A DNA stretch of 64,000 nucleotides. It comes from Diploscapter coronatus (taxonomy: Eukaryota > Nematoda > Chromadorea > Rhabditida > Rhabditidae). This document shows positions 47,901 through 58,728 of this stretch, in pieces. Position 1 is the first letter of the stretch. Each line of letters starts with the position of its first letter. The notes under the pieces are model-generated. The model was not told where the DNA came from. It was given only the letters and a program-made list of their open reading frames with translations, and ran no database searches. The stretch is taken from assembly GCA_964036155.1 (NCBI GenBank), contig OZ038422.1:15833201-15897200 (forward strand), in the 5' to 3' direction. The translations under genes were made by a program, and so were the position numbers.

Positions 47901-48979
47901 AACAAAAATCACATACACCCTTGTTAAAAACCACATAACTCTGTCTTGTGAAACTGAGCACAGACAAAGAGTTGGTACCAAATCTAACCACTAGACAACC
48001 ATTTACGTCTACTTCATGGAATTTGATACCTTTTGTGTACATAGGGGCCAACTGTTTCTTATAGTTTTTCATCAAGTCGTCAAATAACCTGTTTTGAGCT
48101 TTAAGAAATTTCATTTGAATCGTGGCTTCGTCTGAAATTCCTATTGAAGGTAGAAACTTTAGATTAAAAATGTCAGATCAGCTTGCATTACCTGCGGTTG
48201 AGTCGTCAATTTTCCCTATACTAGACAATGGTTTTGACCGTAGAATCTGAATGTTACGCTTTAATATAGAGTTGACATAGATTCATGCCCTCGTTTCATG
48301 AAATCTAAGATATAAATCCAATCATCACAATTTTCGAATCATTATTTTTGAAAAAAAAGTTTTCCAAAACGCAATATCTCGTCATCTAATGATCACGGAA
48401 AGCTAGAATCTGATATAAACGTTTTAAATCATCTATGGAATGCATAAAAACGATTCCAAATGTCTTGAGTTGGTGATGAGCAGACTATCAGTATGGTTGT
48501 GAACTGATATTTTAGATGAGCGTGTATACCTTATTTCCACTAAATGCACTCTTGGCTTCCCCTTTTTGCATGACTTCTCCCGTTTCTATATCATACACGC
48601 TTACTCTCTCTCACTCTCTCTCCCTTTCTTAGCTTTATAGAGCAAACTGATACAAACGATTGTAGCGTAGTGGTAGGTAGTGCGTTGGAAATTTCCCATT
48701 ATCAATGGCAGTTTCGAATCTCTCATCTCTGACACTTTTTGATGCATTTCTATTATATGCTAAATAGTCTTCTGAAAAAGATAGGTAGAGAAACTACACG
48801 AAAATGGGGAAATATGATACATTTGGCTGAAATCAAGTGTATTTTAGTTGACACCATCCGAGCAATAATTTTTATGGTCCTACCTGGTGCTCATTTTCAT
48901 CAGAGCCCGTTTCATTTTTAGCGTTGATAATTTTCAATAGAATGCAAAAATGTAGGAAATAGTTGTGAAAGAATTTCAT
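44933..48979 (-). CDS. Cys-loop ligand-gated ion channel subunit B, one junction doubtful
   Basis: Thirteen exons parallel subunit A: 48979-48884 (signal MKFFHNYFLHFCILLKIINA), 48246-48192, 48131-48030, 47545-47472, 47424-47380, 47337-47230, 46688-46577, 46367-46248, 46203-46126, 45939-45846, 45510-45467, 45417-45324, 45195-44933. Cys-loop CALQTLNFPFDSQFC, TM2 LNLGFAAILAFAMVLQIT and TM4 are conserved. A has one 138-nt TM1 exon; B has 94+44 nt split by a 335-nt intron with duplicated target site. The TM1/TM2 intron starts with GC (AAG|GCAAGT; A has GTAAGT). After 47230 the donor seen is GCAAGT in phase 0, while the usual acceptor (46689) needs phase 2; an acceptor three bases inside the homologous exon (GGAG|AGTACC) would restore frame and drop two residues. 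The gene may therefore be functional with an altered junction or be newly disrupted. Two introns are expanded to about 0.5 kb. Confidence 0.75.
45503..45846 (-). mobile_element. Introner-like insertion with 9-bp target duplication
   Basis: AAACATACC occurs at 45503-45511 and 45838-45846, flanking 326 bp that are absent from the homologous exons of subunits A and C. Read on the - strand, the right copy gives G|GTATGTTT, a perfect 5' splice site, and the insert ends CATGTTTTTTTAG directly before GTATGTTT of the other copy. Removing the 335-nt intron (45845-45511) restores ..TTG GGT ATG TTT TGG.., the LGMFW conserved in all copies. Near the ends are a hairpin (GGGAGCG..CGCTCC at 45816-45834) and another (GGGGTT..AACCCC near 45613-45629), plus ACTTTG tandem units near 45582-45599. 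No coding capacity. Confidence 0.85.
47978..48002 (-). repeat. tRNA A-box-like sequence in subunit B intron 3
   Basis: On the - strand it reads GGTTGTCTAGTGGTTAG, close to the A box of glutamate or aspartate tRNAs. It lies at the start of an intron that is about 440 nt longer than in subunit A. No convincing B box or cloverleaf follows, so it is at most a decayed tRNA-derived repeat. Confidence 0.3.
48661..48726 (+). repeat. tRNA-like sequence, possible SINE head
   Basis: TAGCGTAGTGGTAGGTAGTGCG resembles a tRNA A box and GTTTCGAATCT, about 45 bases later, resembles the B box GTTCGAATCC. The stems do not pair well enough for a functional tRNA. It lies in the first intron of channel subunit B, antisense to the gene, and fits a tRNA-derived short interspersed element or tRNA pseudogene. 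Confidence 0.4.
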
Positions 48980-49545
48980 GTCGCTCTACTTTAGCTCTGA
49001 CTAGATTGAAATGATCTAGCGAAATATATAGTAGTCGTTAACAAATAAACAAGATAATTATGCGGCTATTTTGAGATCTCTTTTTCTTAACACCTGCAGT
49101 CTGCATTCGAATATTTTCGCACATGTACACACAAACACACAAGCACATCATTTTACAGCAGACTATAACGTATCACAACAATAATGACACTAATTCATAC
49201 TGTAATTATTAAACAGAACACTAGTTTAAAATTTTTATGAATGAGTAATAGTGCACCGATATTTGTTTAGAATTAGATTTGTTGTAATAAATGTTTACTA
49301 GAAATTCGCTCTTACACAGTGGCGAGCAGAGTTTGGAAACACATATTTTCTATTTTTATCTGATATATACTTCATTACTTTGTTTCAAGCTTGATGAAAT
49401 TTCGCCAATATATTTTTAATAAAATAACGCAACCCAGTAAAATTTGATCGATTCAGATCACTTTACTTTCTGAATAGGTCAGTAAAATGATCACGCGTTT
49501 CGAAACCTTCGTCGCTACTGTGCGAGTTTCTTGTTTTCATTAAAT
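48980..49545. other. Spacer between channel subunit B and fragment C
   Basis: AT-rich, with a CA-rich stretch near 49122-49149. It is the probable promoter of subunit B. No gene. Confidence 0.4.
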
Positions 49546-50604
49546 TTAGTTTATCATTACAAGCAGATTAATGATTGCGATATTAGGAAACACGACCAGA
49601 CAAATGATATGGAATTTGCGATCGAACAAACCAAACATGACTTCAAAGAAATGTCGAATTTTCTTCGGAGATTTCGAGTTTAGATGATTATTTTCTTTCC
49701 TAGCTTTCGCGATTCTTTCATTATGTCGATGCTTGATTTTCGACATAAAAAGTACGATTCCAGTCGCTAATGTAACCAGTAGCAAGTTGACGAAATTGTA
49801 GACAGCTTGAAAAAAGTATTTTTTTTTTAAATATTCCAACATACAGTAGCGATCAAAAGTTTGGAACAATTGTGATTATGAATGAGGCCTGATAGATCCT
49901 GTTATCATGGTCCAATTTGAATGCCAGTTATCATGCGTATTTTCAACGCTGAATTGTGAACTCAATCCAAGTTCTATTCAAATTGCTCCAAACTCCAAAA
50001 TAATTGAAAACATCAGACTGTATTCATAATCACAATTACTCTAAAATTTTGCAGCCACTGTAATTAACTTACAAATTTTGAAATCTCTGCAGCTTGCGGT
50101 AGGGAATCTGCCGTAATTTGGAGTATCATCGCAAACGCCAAAATTGCAGCGAAACCAAGATTCAGCTTGAAAAGTCAAGATTTATTCTTTTTTAGATATT
50201 TTTGAGGAGTTACCTTCTCTAAGTATGATTTGTATTCAAAATCCGACCAAAACATGCCCAGCAAAGATAAAAATGTGAGGATAAACGATGGTATGATCAA
50301 CATGGTAATATGGTAGATCTTGTTTCTCTTCAATTCGAACAAATATGTCGTCTAAAATTGTCTTAATTTTTTTCTGCATTCGTCGCAGGCTGTTCAGAGA
50401 TTTAGTTTTGAAAAAAAATCCGAGACATCCCGACCGAAATGACCCGGAATCGGAGTTTCGAACATCCCTGAGCTGTTGACGTGATTGACAAGATAAACGG
50501 TTTTAAAATTAAATTATCCTCCTTACAACTTCATATCTAATTTCCGAATACGAACTTTTCAAAGTCCAATCCCATACATTTGTCGCAGACCAATGGCCGT
50601 TTGT
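49546..50604 (-). pseudogene. Cys-loop channel subunit C, 5'-truncated pseudogene
   Basis: Only the last four exons are found: 50604-50527 (TNGHWSATNVW), 50351-50214 (TM1, YHITMLIIPSFILTFLSLLGMFW), 50165-50073 (TM2, LNLGFAAILAFAMILQIT) and 49805-49546 (TM3-TM4). Everything encoding the signal peptide and the ligand-binding domain with the Cys-loop is missing upstream. The TM2 exon is 93 nt against 94 in A and B, so the junction to TM3 shifts frame, and both 3' acceptors are CAAG rather than CAG. TM1 keeps 138 uninterrupted nt, which helps date the insertion in B. Almost certainly dead as a channel; a truncated transcript is possible. Confidence 0.75.
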
Positions 50605-52719
50605 CTGAATTCTCTATTATTCAGATTCTCAGATAGTTTCCAAATACCATTTATCCTGCACTTGAGTTTAGTTTTGATTAGTAATGGCCGATAAATTGTG
50701 CCGGCCTAAATAAGCTGTAATCTTGAGTTATCTTGAGTTGCATTATTTTTAGTCACATATTTCTTTTTCTACAAACACCTGCAGGGTACGATTTTGAATA
50801 TTTAACCATTAGTATACACACAACATAAATCTAGGCGCAATACCTTTGACTCATTACACATCACATAGAATTTGAATTCTAATTATTGTGTCCGAATATA
50901 CACAACATTACTGGTTAGATTACTATTTATATTTTGATTTTTAAGAAACGAACATATCACAATTTTAGTCTAGTGTTCATAAATAATCGCAGAAAGTTGA
51001 AACTTTGCAGATAATTTCTTCGAGCGAAGAAAATGTGAACTCAATCGTAACGAAAAATTGACATTTTAAAAGTTAGTTATACTTGGAGACGGAAACCTCA
51101 AAGTCTAACTTTCATAAATTCCTATAAGAAAATTTACCTATGTACATGTAATTGTTGCGGATGATCAGTCCGTTCGAATAGCACGTGGTGAAGGTAGTTT
51201 AGGGGTTAGACAGGACAACAGCAGGGAGACTTGTAAACCTCAAACTTGGGTAATTAAACCTTTATTAATAAAAAGAAAAAGTCCTGCGAATTGTATTGAG
51301 CAGCAAAGAATGTTGCTTTTATCTCGAGGCAGAAAAGTGCGAGGAAAGAGGAAAGAAAAACATTTTCTTACATTGGGGATAGAGTTAATCTGAAAACATA
51401 GAGTAAATTGCAATTTTTCTACGAAATAGAAAAGTGAAGGTCGCAGTTCGCGACAATTAACAAATTTTAGATAATGTTAGAAAAAATAATTATATATTAG
51501 ACTGCTCATGGAAAACATTATTTGATATTCCATTCATTTTCCTTGAGCTATTGAGTACCAATTTTATCATATTTGTTTTGGCATTCTGCTAAAAACAGTT
51601 GCTAAAATATGCAGCAGCCACAAATGCATATTAATCGTTTTTACTTCATGATAAAAAGATATTGATTTTTGTCTTTATTGACTATAATCAAAATCATCTT
51701 AAATTTGTATTGTATTTACACGTCATTGCCTACGATGATAAAGCATAGAGATAAAATACAACTTCGTATTAAAATTTCCCGTGCTCTATTACCATGCTCG
51801 AATGATCTCGTTCATTTACCAAGAAGCTGTCGCAAAAACAGCCACTGTAATGTATTTAGATGCAATTACTCATAAGATCACTAAAAATAAAGGGTAATGT
51901 CAAATTCAGGTTCTCCGTACTTGATTACCCTGGAGGGCGAGCGTTATCCAGCAAAGATTTTGTTAGATAACGCTCGCTCTTCACCCGACTCAAATCATCT
52001 TCAACAAAACAACGAACTAGTGAATAAGAATATGTTTATTTGTATTTTTTTTCAATTTTTCCCAACCACAACCGCAACCGCAGTTGCTATGGAAAGGTTC
52101 CAAGTCTGTTTAGGACGCGGATATAACTTTGAAAAATCAGACAACTCTATATATCGACTTATCATGCTGGGGATAAACAAAATTTATGTACAGATTTGAT
52201 GATCAAACATTACAATTGTTTCCGAATTTAAGAAATTTGAACACTTTCGCCTTTAATAAAGGCATTGATGATGATACATAACGTAATCATAACATTGTGC
52301 ATGCAATTGGATAATGAACTCTCTGGATGCACAGACAAAGTGAAAAAGCAGTGCCGTGGCAACTAACAACTAACAGATTTGCATCGATTGGCTTATGAAA
52401 CTTTATTTTTTACAATATCTTCATATGCAGAATTATGTAACTTTAATAGTTTGAACTTTTCAATCAATACATTATAGATAGGCAAAGATAATTACGTAAG
52501 AATTCTCATTTAATAATTTTTGACAATATTTTAAATTTCAGCTGTTTAATTTAAAAAATCTCCAATTTCTCGAAGTTGGGTTGATAAAAAATGCAAGTAG
52601 ATAATAATGCTTTCATCGATTATTTACTAATACGCATTCAATTCGTATAACTCTAACGTTTAGTTATATCATTTCTGCTTATTTTATTTAGTTATAGATT
52701 CCCTCAAAATTAGTTATCA
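50605..52719. other. Intergenic region between channel and chemoreceptor clusters
   Basis: No upstream channel exons for fragment C and no other gene were found in these 2.1 kb. The sequence is strongly AT-rich. The only structured feature seen is the hairpin at 51937-51977. Confidence 0.45.
51937..51977. repeat. 12-bp perfect GC-rich hairpin
   Basis: GCGAGCGTTATC (51937-51948) and GATAACGCTCGC (51966-51977) are exact reverse complements around a 17-nt loop, in otherwise AT-rich DNA. It could be the core of a fold-back element or a structured RNA; no other evidence. Confidence 0.5.
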
Positions 52720-54678
52720 ATGAATGAACTAAATATAACGGTTATTCACTATGATAGCGACTATTATTTTGCTACATTGCGAGCCTTCGGATTCATTCAG
52801 TTGCCAATTAATATTTATGGCCTATATCTGATTATCTACGTGTCACCTAAGTCCATGACTTACTACTACAAGTGCCTTTTAGTCAAATATCAAATATTGT
52901 ATGTTTATTATTACATTTATTTTTTTAATTCAATTTTAGAGCAACATTACTAGACTTGCATATGAGTTGGTTGATATGCCCGATGGTATTCCTACCATAT
53001 CTTAGCGGATTTACTAATGGATTACTACATCATGTATTCGATTTGAGTGGGGTTGCACAAGCATTGATTTGGTGTTACACTTTGACAGGTTGGTTAGAAT
53101 TATGATATATTTCTTTATTCAATATTATATTGATCTGGAACAGGCAAAATTATTATTTCCCCATGAGAGTCCTAATTTCGTGATATTTTTTCTGAAAGAA
53201 ATTTAATTTCGCTTTTGTATTTTTGAGCTAACTTTTAAATTCAAAGTTTGATATTAGATTTTATATGCAAAAATCAGATTAACGTTTTATTGTTTTTATA
53301 AAATTTTGAAACATCATTTTAGCCGATTCATTATGCTGATTTTATACATTTAAAATTGTGTTTTAGGAGTTGGTGCCTCGATTTTGGACTTGTTTGAGCA
53401 TCGATATCAATGCTCTCGAATGGACAAACGCGCTAGCCAAATAACTAAAACTCGCATAGCTCTGACAATAATGTTCAATTTGACCCTTGTACAGACATCA
53501 TGGACATTCTATTTCAAGTATCCACACAATCAGGATATTGCAAGATTGGAACTAGCTAAAGTAAAGTATTAATTCTAGTTTTCCATAAGAGTCACAATCA
53601 AGATGTTAAAAAATTTCCGTTACCTTCCAGTTTGTCTGATTGCTCTTGATTTCCGTTTTCGAAAATCTTGAACATCATTTCCGAACACGCGAAGGGTAAT
53701 AAAATGAAATACGAGTTTCACGAAACGAGTGCAGAAACGTGACAAATTCTCAATTATTTACCGCTATAGTTGATGCACATCTAGTTGCTTTACAAAATGC
53801 TAACATTTCATCTTTCAGCTTTGGCAGACACCTATTGATTCACTATGGTATCATCAGTCCGTTGTTCTCGATATATGCACATTCTGTTTTGCTCATAAGG
53901 CTTTACTTATAATAATGTCATTATGCGTTGTGGTAAATGGATTCTTTTATCTATCTTTTTCTGTTATAAAATGCATGTTTCAGGTGGCAGCAGCTTTCGT
54001 CATTCTAGCAATCTGGAATCTATTTTGGAAGAAGAGTTTCGTTTCGGAAAGTACATACCGGCTGCAGAAAACCTTCCTATTCGCTTTGTGTGTACAGGTC
54101 AGAAATAGATATTGAATAATATGAGCAGTCTTTATAGTTGCTTAGGATTAGATGGCAAATTTCATTGAATACAAAAATGGAAAAATTATCTAAAATATGA
54201 AAGTGAAATTCGCATTCTTTTTGATATTAATTATCTCAACTTGTCTAGGCATAAAATAAATATTAATTCAGGTTCTCGTTCCATTTTTACTCATGATCAT
54301 GCCAATTTACATTGCGTTTTCTGGAAACAAATATAATCAAAGTATGTTCTTATATCGTTATTTCTATTGAATCCAAAAAAAAAAAGTTTTAGCTGTGACA
54401 AATATCATTGTATATACTTTGTCAAATCATGGATTTCTAGGCACTTTGGCTATGATGTGTTCAAATAAGTACTATAGAGATTTTATTATCTCGAAGTTAT
54501 CGTTAAATTTGTGTAAAAATAACAATACTGTGATCGGTAAGTCTGTGATGAGTTATCAAATATCTCTTCTTGAAATTTAGATGTTCCACCACATAGTGAA
54601 CATGATAGGACGAGAAATTTAACCCACCATCAAAGAAAATCACCCGCTATTCGGAAAATTCAAATTTCACTGTTGTGA
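52720..54678 (+). CDS. Serpentine chemoreceptor 1 (Srh/Sri-like 7TM)
   Basis: Eight exons in phase give 353 aa: 52720-52898, 52940-53088, 53367-53560, 53819-53932, 53984-54097, 54272-54341, 54393-54536, 54581-54678. Predicted membrane segments include FIQLPINIYGLYLIIY, LICPMVFLPYLSG, VAAAFVILAIWNLFW and VLVPFLLMIMPIYIAF, and the last helix carries the NHGFLGTLAMM.....YR motif typical of the nematode Str superfamily (Srh, Sri and relatives). LPIN..GLYLIIY..PK..T.YY..LL..YQ near the N-terminus favours the Srh/Sri branch. Such receptors act in chemosensory neurons; ligand unknown. Tandem with 55164-55794 and 56084-58728 on the same strand, from local duplication. No broken exon. Confidence 0.88.
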
Positions 54679-55163
54679 TTCTTCCAATTATTGACTTAAT
54701 CTGCAACATTTAAACATTCAAATAAAAATAATGCACTGAAATTGCATAAAAATGTTTGTATTAGAATCAAGCACCCATTCTAGTTTCTCGATTTGGTTCA
54801 TAAACTTTCGCAAGCATGATAATAAATAGCGAAACTATTCCGAAAAATGCCCGTATTTATGGAGACATTGACAATTTATTTTTGGACTCGGTCTAAAATT
54901 CTATAAAAGTAATCTTACATCTGTAGAAGTCAATTTTATTTTCTAAATTGTTAGTGTTCTTGTTTAATAAAAATAACTACGAAGTGAAAGTCCAAAAGTT
55001 TGAGCTGAATAACTCATGCAGGAAGTCTAAGTTGAATGTGGTTAACACCATTATTATTCATGAAACTTCGTCAGAAAAACTAAAAATAATCATTTCTCAA
55101 ATAAATGCGGAAGTAACCATTGTATGTTCACGTTATCTTTTATATGGCTAGTATCACTATTTT
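54679..55163. other. Spacer between chemoreceptor copies 1 and 2
   Basis: AT-rich 3' flank of copy 1 with AATAAA near 54720. An open frame at 54948-55151 has no homology to the receptors and is not accepted as a gene. Confidence 0.4.
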
Positions 55164-55794
55164 CAATTCGATGGCTGATATTATTTCGCAATTTTGCATA
55201 TCGTCGGATACATTAATTTACCCATCAATATGTTCGGCTTTTATCTAATCATTATTGTTTCGCCTAAAGAAATGAGATTTTACTACAAGTGTTTGATGGT
55301 GGAGTACCAAATATTCTATGTCAATTTTTGATGTAACTATTCTAAGCACATATTTAGTGCAACTTTATCGGATTTAGTATTCTCTTGGATAGTTCGACCA
55401 GTAACTTTCCTACTATTTTTGGTAATTTATCCAAACGGATTACTGCATCACTTATTTAGTTTGCATGCAACAATTCAAGTTGAACTTATTTTGTACAATA
55501 TGTTAGGTATATTAGAAAATTTTATGACAATCTGGAAAAGTAATAATATTTTGATACGCTAAAAGATAATTTCCGAAAAATTAGTAATTTTTTTTAATCT
55601 TTGCTATGAAATTTCATAAGTCAAGATTTCGCAATAAAATTACTTTTCCATCATATAAAGTTGAAGGTGCATTTGAAAAACTACAAATTTTAGTTGTAGT
55701 TACTTCGATTTATGAATTACTCGAATATCGATATCATAGTTCGAGACTGAATAAAAGACCCAGGAAAATTACGAAATCTCGAATATTTTACTGA
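55164..55794 (+). pseudogene. Serpentine chemoreceptor copy 2, pseudogene
   Basis: Homology to the first three exons of copies 1 and 3 is clear: INLPINMFGFYLIIIVSPK.., then from 55359 DLVFSWIVRPVTFLLF.., then from 55690 TSIYELLEYRYHSSRLNKR... The first exon has no start codon and carries an in-frame TGA where the others have a coding triplet (after FDG). The third exon ends early in TGA at 55792-55794, and no sequence matching exons 4-8 follows. It is a 3'-truncated, stop-bearing remnant. Confidence 0.8.
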
Positions 55795-56083
55795 GGGGGA
55801 GCTAATCAAGAAAATAATGTGAAGGTCATCATAAAAATTAATATTTTCGTTATCGATATCAAACCATCATGAGTTATTCTTAAGTTGGCATTTCGAAAAC
55901 GATGAAAAATACCAACTATGAGCATTTATTCCTCAATTAACCTTTCATTTTCAGGCGTTGACTAATAAACTATTCAAAGAATAACGACATTTCATGCATA
56001 ATTAACTAAACTTTTATAACTTAGGAAAATCGTTATTTCTAATGAAATAATCACAACCTCACTACTTATTCTTTATTTAAAAA

Positions 56084-58728
56084 ATGGATGATTTAAACAT
56101 AACTGTGATTCACTACGATAGAGGATTTTATTACGCGGGTCTAAGAGCTATGGGGTTCATACAGTTGCCTATTAATTTGCTTGGTCTCTATCTAATCATT
56201 TATAAATCGCCTAAACAGATGAACTTCTATTACAAATTATTATTGGTCAAGTACCAGATTTTGTAGGAAATCATTTATTGTCAATGATCAATAACTTGAG
56301 ACGAAATAAGTCGTGTGCATAAATTCGAATATGCAAAGTGTCAGTGTATTCACAAATAGTCGTCTATCTCATTTCTTGAATATGATGTAGTAGCGTAAAG
56401 TCTGCTACAAAACTACACGCTGATTACGGCGCATCAAAAATCAGTTTCATTTACTTCGTCTCAAGTAATCGGCTATTGACAATACAGACTCTTGTTTTTT
56501 TAACAAACGACACGCATAAAATCAGAACACGAGAAAGAGAAATAAGAACGAAAAATCGATAACCGTAATCTTTCGGATATCGATTTTTAAAGTTTTTATT
56601 TTAAAATTTCTCCTAAATTTCATGAACATCAAATGGTGGTATGTTTATGTGATTTTTGGTGCTCTATAGCGGAGATGCGTTGTTTTCCGCTGTTAAAGAA
56701 CCTGCTATTGTGATTTATTTTCGAACTATTGTCTCTAAGTTTAGAGCAACGTGGATGGATTTTCTGATGACTTGGCTAATTTGTCCCAGCGTTTTCCTAC
56801 CATTTATGACCGGATTCGGAAATGGTAATCGGTTTTGAGCCAATTTTTGTCTTCTAAAAGCTGTATGATCAGTCTTGACATCTTGAAATCACAAGCCCTC
56901 GGGGCGTATGAAATAGTATGGAAGACGAGTCTTTTACCTACCATATCTCACCCTATTTTGCACGTTTTGAGGGTCTGTGGTTGTCGAATATTCAAAGTTT
57001 GAATTCATGAAAACTTGGATCAGATGAAATACTGAATAATTTAAAAGTGCAGATATTTTTCACTTTATTAAAATTTCTTCCCAAAACTGCCCGAACTTCC
57101 CAAATGGTCTGTATTTAACAATAATCTACCCAAATTCTCCTAGATGAGCCAAAATTTTAATTTTCAGGAATATTTTATCACGTATTCAATATGTCTGCAG
57201 TTATACAGGTCGAAATAATTCTTTATACATTCATAGGTAAAATTTTAAAATCTACGACATGTTCTAGAATAGTCGCGATTCTGAATAATTCATGCACGGT
57301 AGTATCACTATCACTATTTCTAGAATACGATAGGAAAGAATTTTTACACTACATATTTGGAAGGATATCGAAATTTGTGTTGTGATAAATTCAACTTGAT
57401 ATTAGATTTTATATTTTAGTTGTAGCTGCATCAATTCTCGAATTATTCGAGAATCGCTTTCAATGTTCCCGATTGGATAAACGAGTTAATATCAAAACAA
57501 CGAAAACTCGCGTACTTTTGACAATTTTATTCGATTTATTCTCATCAAATCTCTCTTTGCTATCCTTAGTTCATTATCCATCAAATCAAGATATCGCAAG
57601 GCTAGAAATTGCAAAGGTAGGTCTAAAAATCGATTGAAGATATAAAGCTGAAGCGAGAAAGAATTTCGGTTCCTATATTTTGGAGAGAGCATTTTAATTC
57701 CGGTTCCGATTCCGTCGAGGTTTGGCCCATCCCATTTCCGATTTTTCAAAATTCAATCTCGTCTCAGCATTTGAATAAAGCAATTCGTAATAAATGACTT
57801 GAGATAATACAAAATATCATGGTTGCAAATATTCTTTTTTTTTTACAAATTTTGGAATTAATTTCCATTCTAGATATGGAAGACCCCTTATGACGTTCTC
57901 TGGGAAAAGCAAAATATTGTTGTCGATACCTGCACATTTTGTTTCATTCATAAGGCGCTATTGATCGGTTTGGCAGTAGCATTAGTTGTAAGATTTTATT
58001 TATTACTGATAAAATATGTACGAATTCATATATTATAAATAAGAAACTCGAAATCGAATACTATCTCTGTTGAAGTTAGTAAACTTTTGGAAGGCAATGT
58101 TGGTTCGAATTCGAATTTTTTTTCTAAATCTCATACACTGCTGATCGTTACTATCGTATTTAAAATTTCAGATTGGCTCCATATTTTTCTTCCTAATCAT
58201 TTGCAATCTATTTAGTAAGAAGAATTGCGTTTCTGAGAGCACATATCGTTTACAAAGATTATTTCTTTTTGTGCTATGTTCACAAGTATTCTTTTTTTAC
58301 TTTTCTATCATATTATTTTATCAATATTTTAGATAATTGCACCATTAGCATTTATGGTAGCTCCAGTGATTATGATTTATACAACTAGTGAATATAACTC
58401 AGGTACAGATGTAATGAAACAATAAAATTGATCTCATCGGTAAATTAAAAATTCTACTTTGAATTTGCATAATCAAAAAATATTTATTCAATGACAATTC
58501 ATTTTTATAGAAATTTAAATTATTATATATTATTGACTAATTTCAGTTCTAAACACAACGGCAATTTATGCTATTGCCAATCACGGTTTCATAGGGTCAA
58601 TTTCGATGATGACCTCTAATAAGTTCTACCGTGAATTTATCATATCAAAATTGCCTAAAATAATGCACAAAAAGACACCTGCTTCAAGTAAGGAGATAGT
58701 AAATTTTATCATCGAAGCAATTAGCTAA
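56084..58728 (+). CDS. Serpentine chemoreceptor 3 (Srh/Sri-like 7TM) with an extra intron
   Basis: Eight exons in phase give about 334 aa: 56084-56262, 56745-56824, 57168-57236, 57420-57616, 57874-57987, 58172-58285, 58333-58402, 58547-58728. Membrane segments match copy 1, with the NHGFIGSISMM....FYREF end motif. Exons 4-7 have the same or nearly the same lengths as the matching exons of copy 1 (114, 114, 70). Exons 2 and 3 (80+69 nt) correspond to the single 149-nt exon of copy 1, so the 343-nt intron 56825-57167 is unique to this copy. Intron 1 contains a 209-bp inverted-repeat element. The last exon is read to TAA at 58726-58728; a GTAAGG inside it (58687) could instead lead to another 3' exon, as in copy 1. 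Probably functional. Confidence 0.85.
56276..56484. mobile_element. 209-bp MITE-like element in chemoreceptor 3 intron 1
   Basis: The left end TATTGTCAATGATCAATAAC followed by TTGAGACGAA matches the reverse complement of the right end (TATTGTCAATAGCCGATTAC followed by TTGAGACGAA) at nearly every position over about 31 bp. The inside has no coding capacity. The same end sequence occurs at 7183-7222, 49 kb away. Copies 1 and 2 of the receptor lack the insertion, so it arrived after the duplication. Confidence 0.75.

Noticed and set aside
47486..47938. 150-codon + strand frame including poly-Tyr
   Set aside because: Runs antisense through a channel-B exon, an (ATT)n microsatellite and intron sequence. 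Not a gene.
54948..55151. 67-codon frame before chemoreceptor copy 2
   Set aside because: No similarity to the receptors and no start or splice context linking it to the pseudogene.
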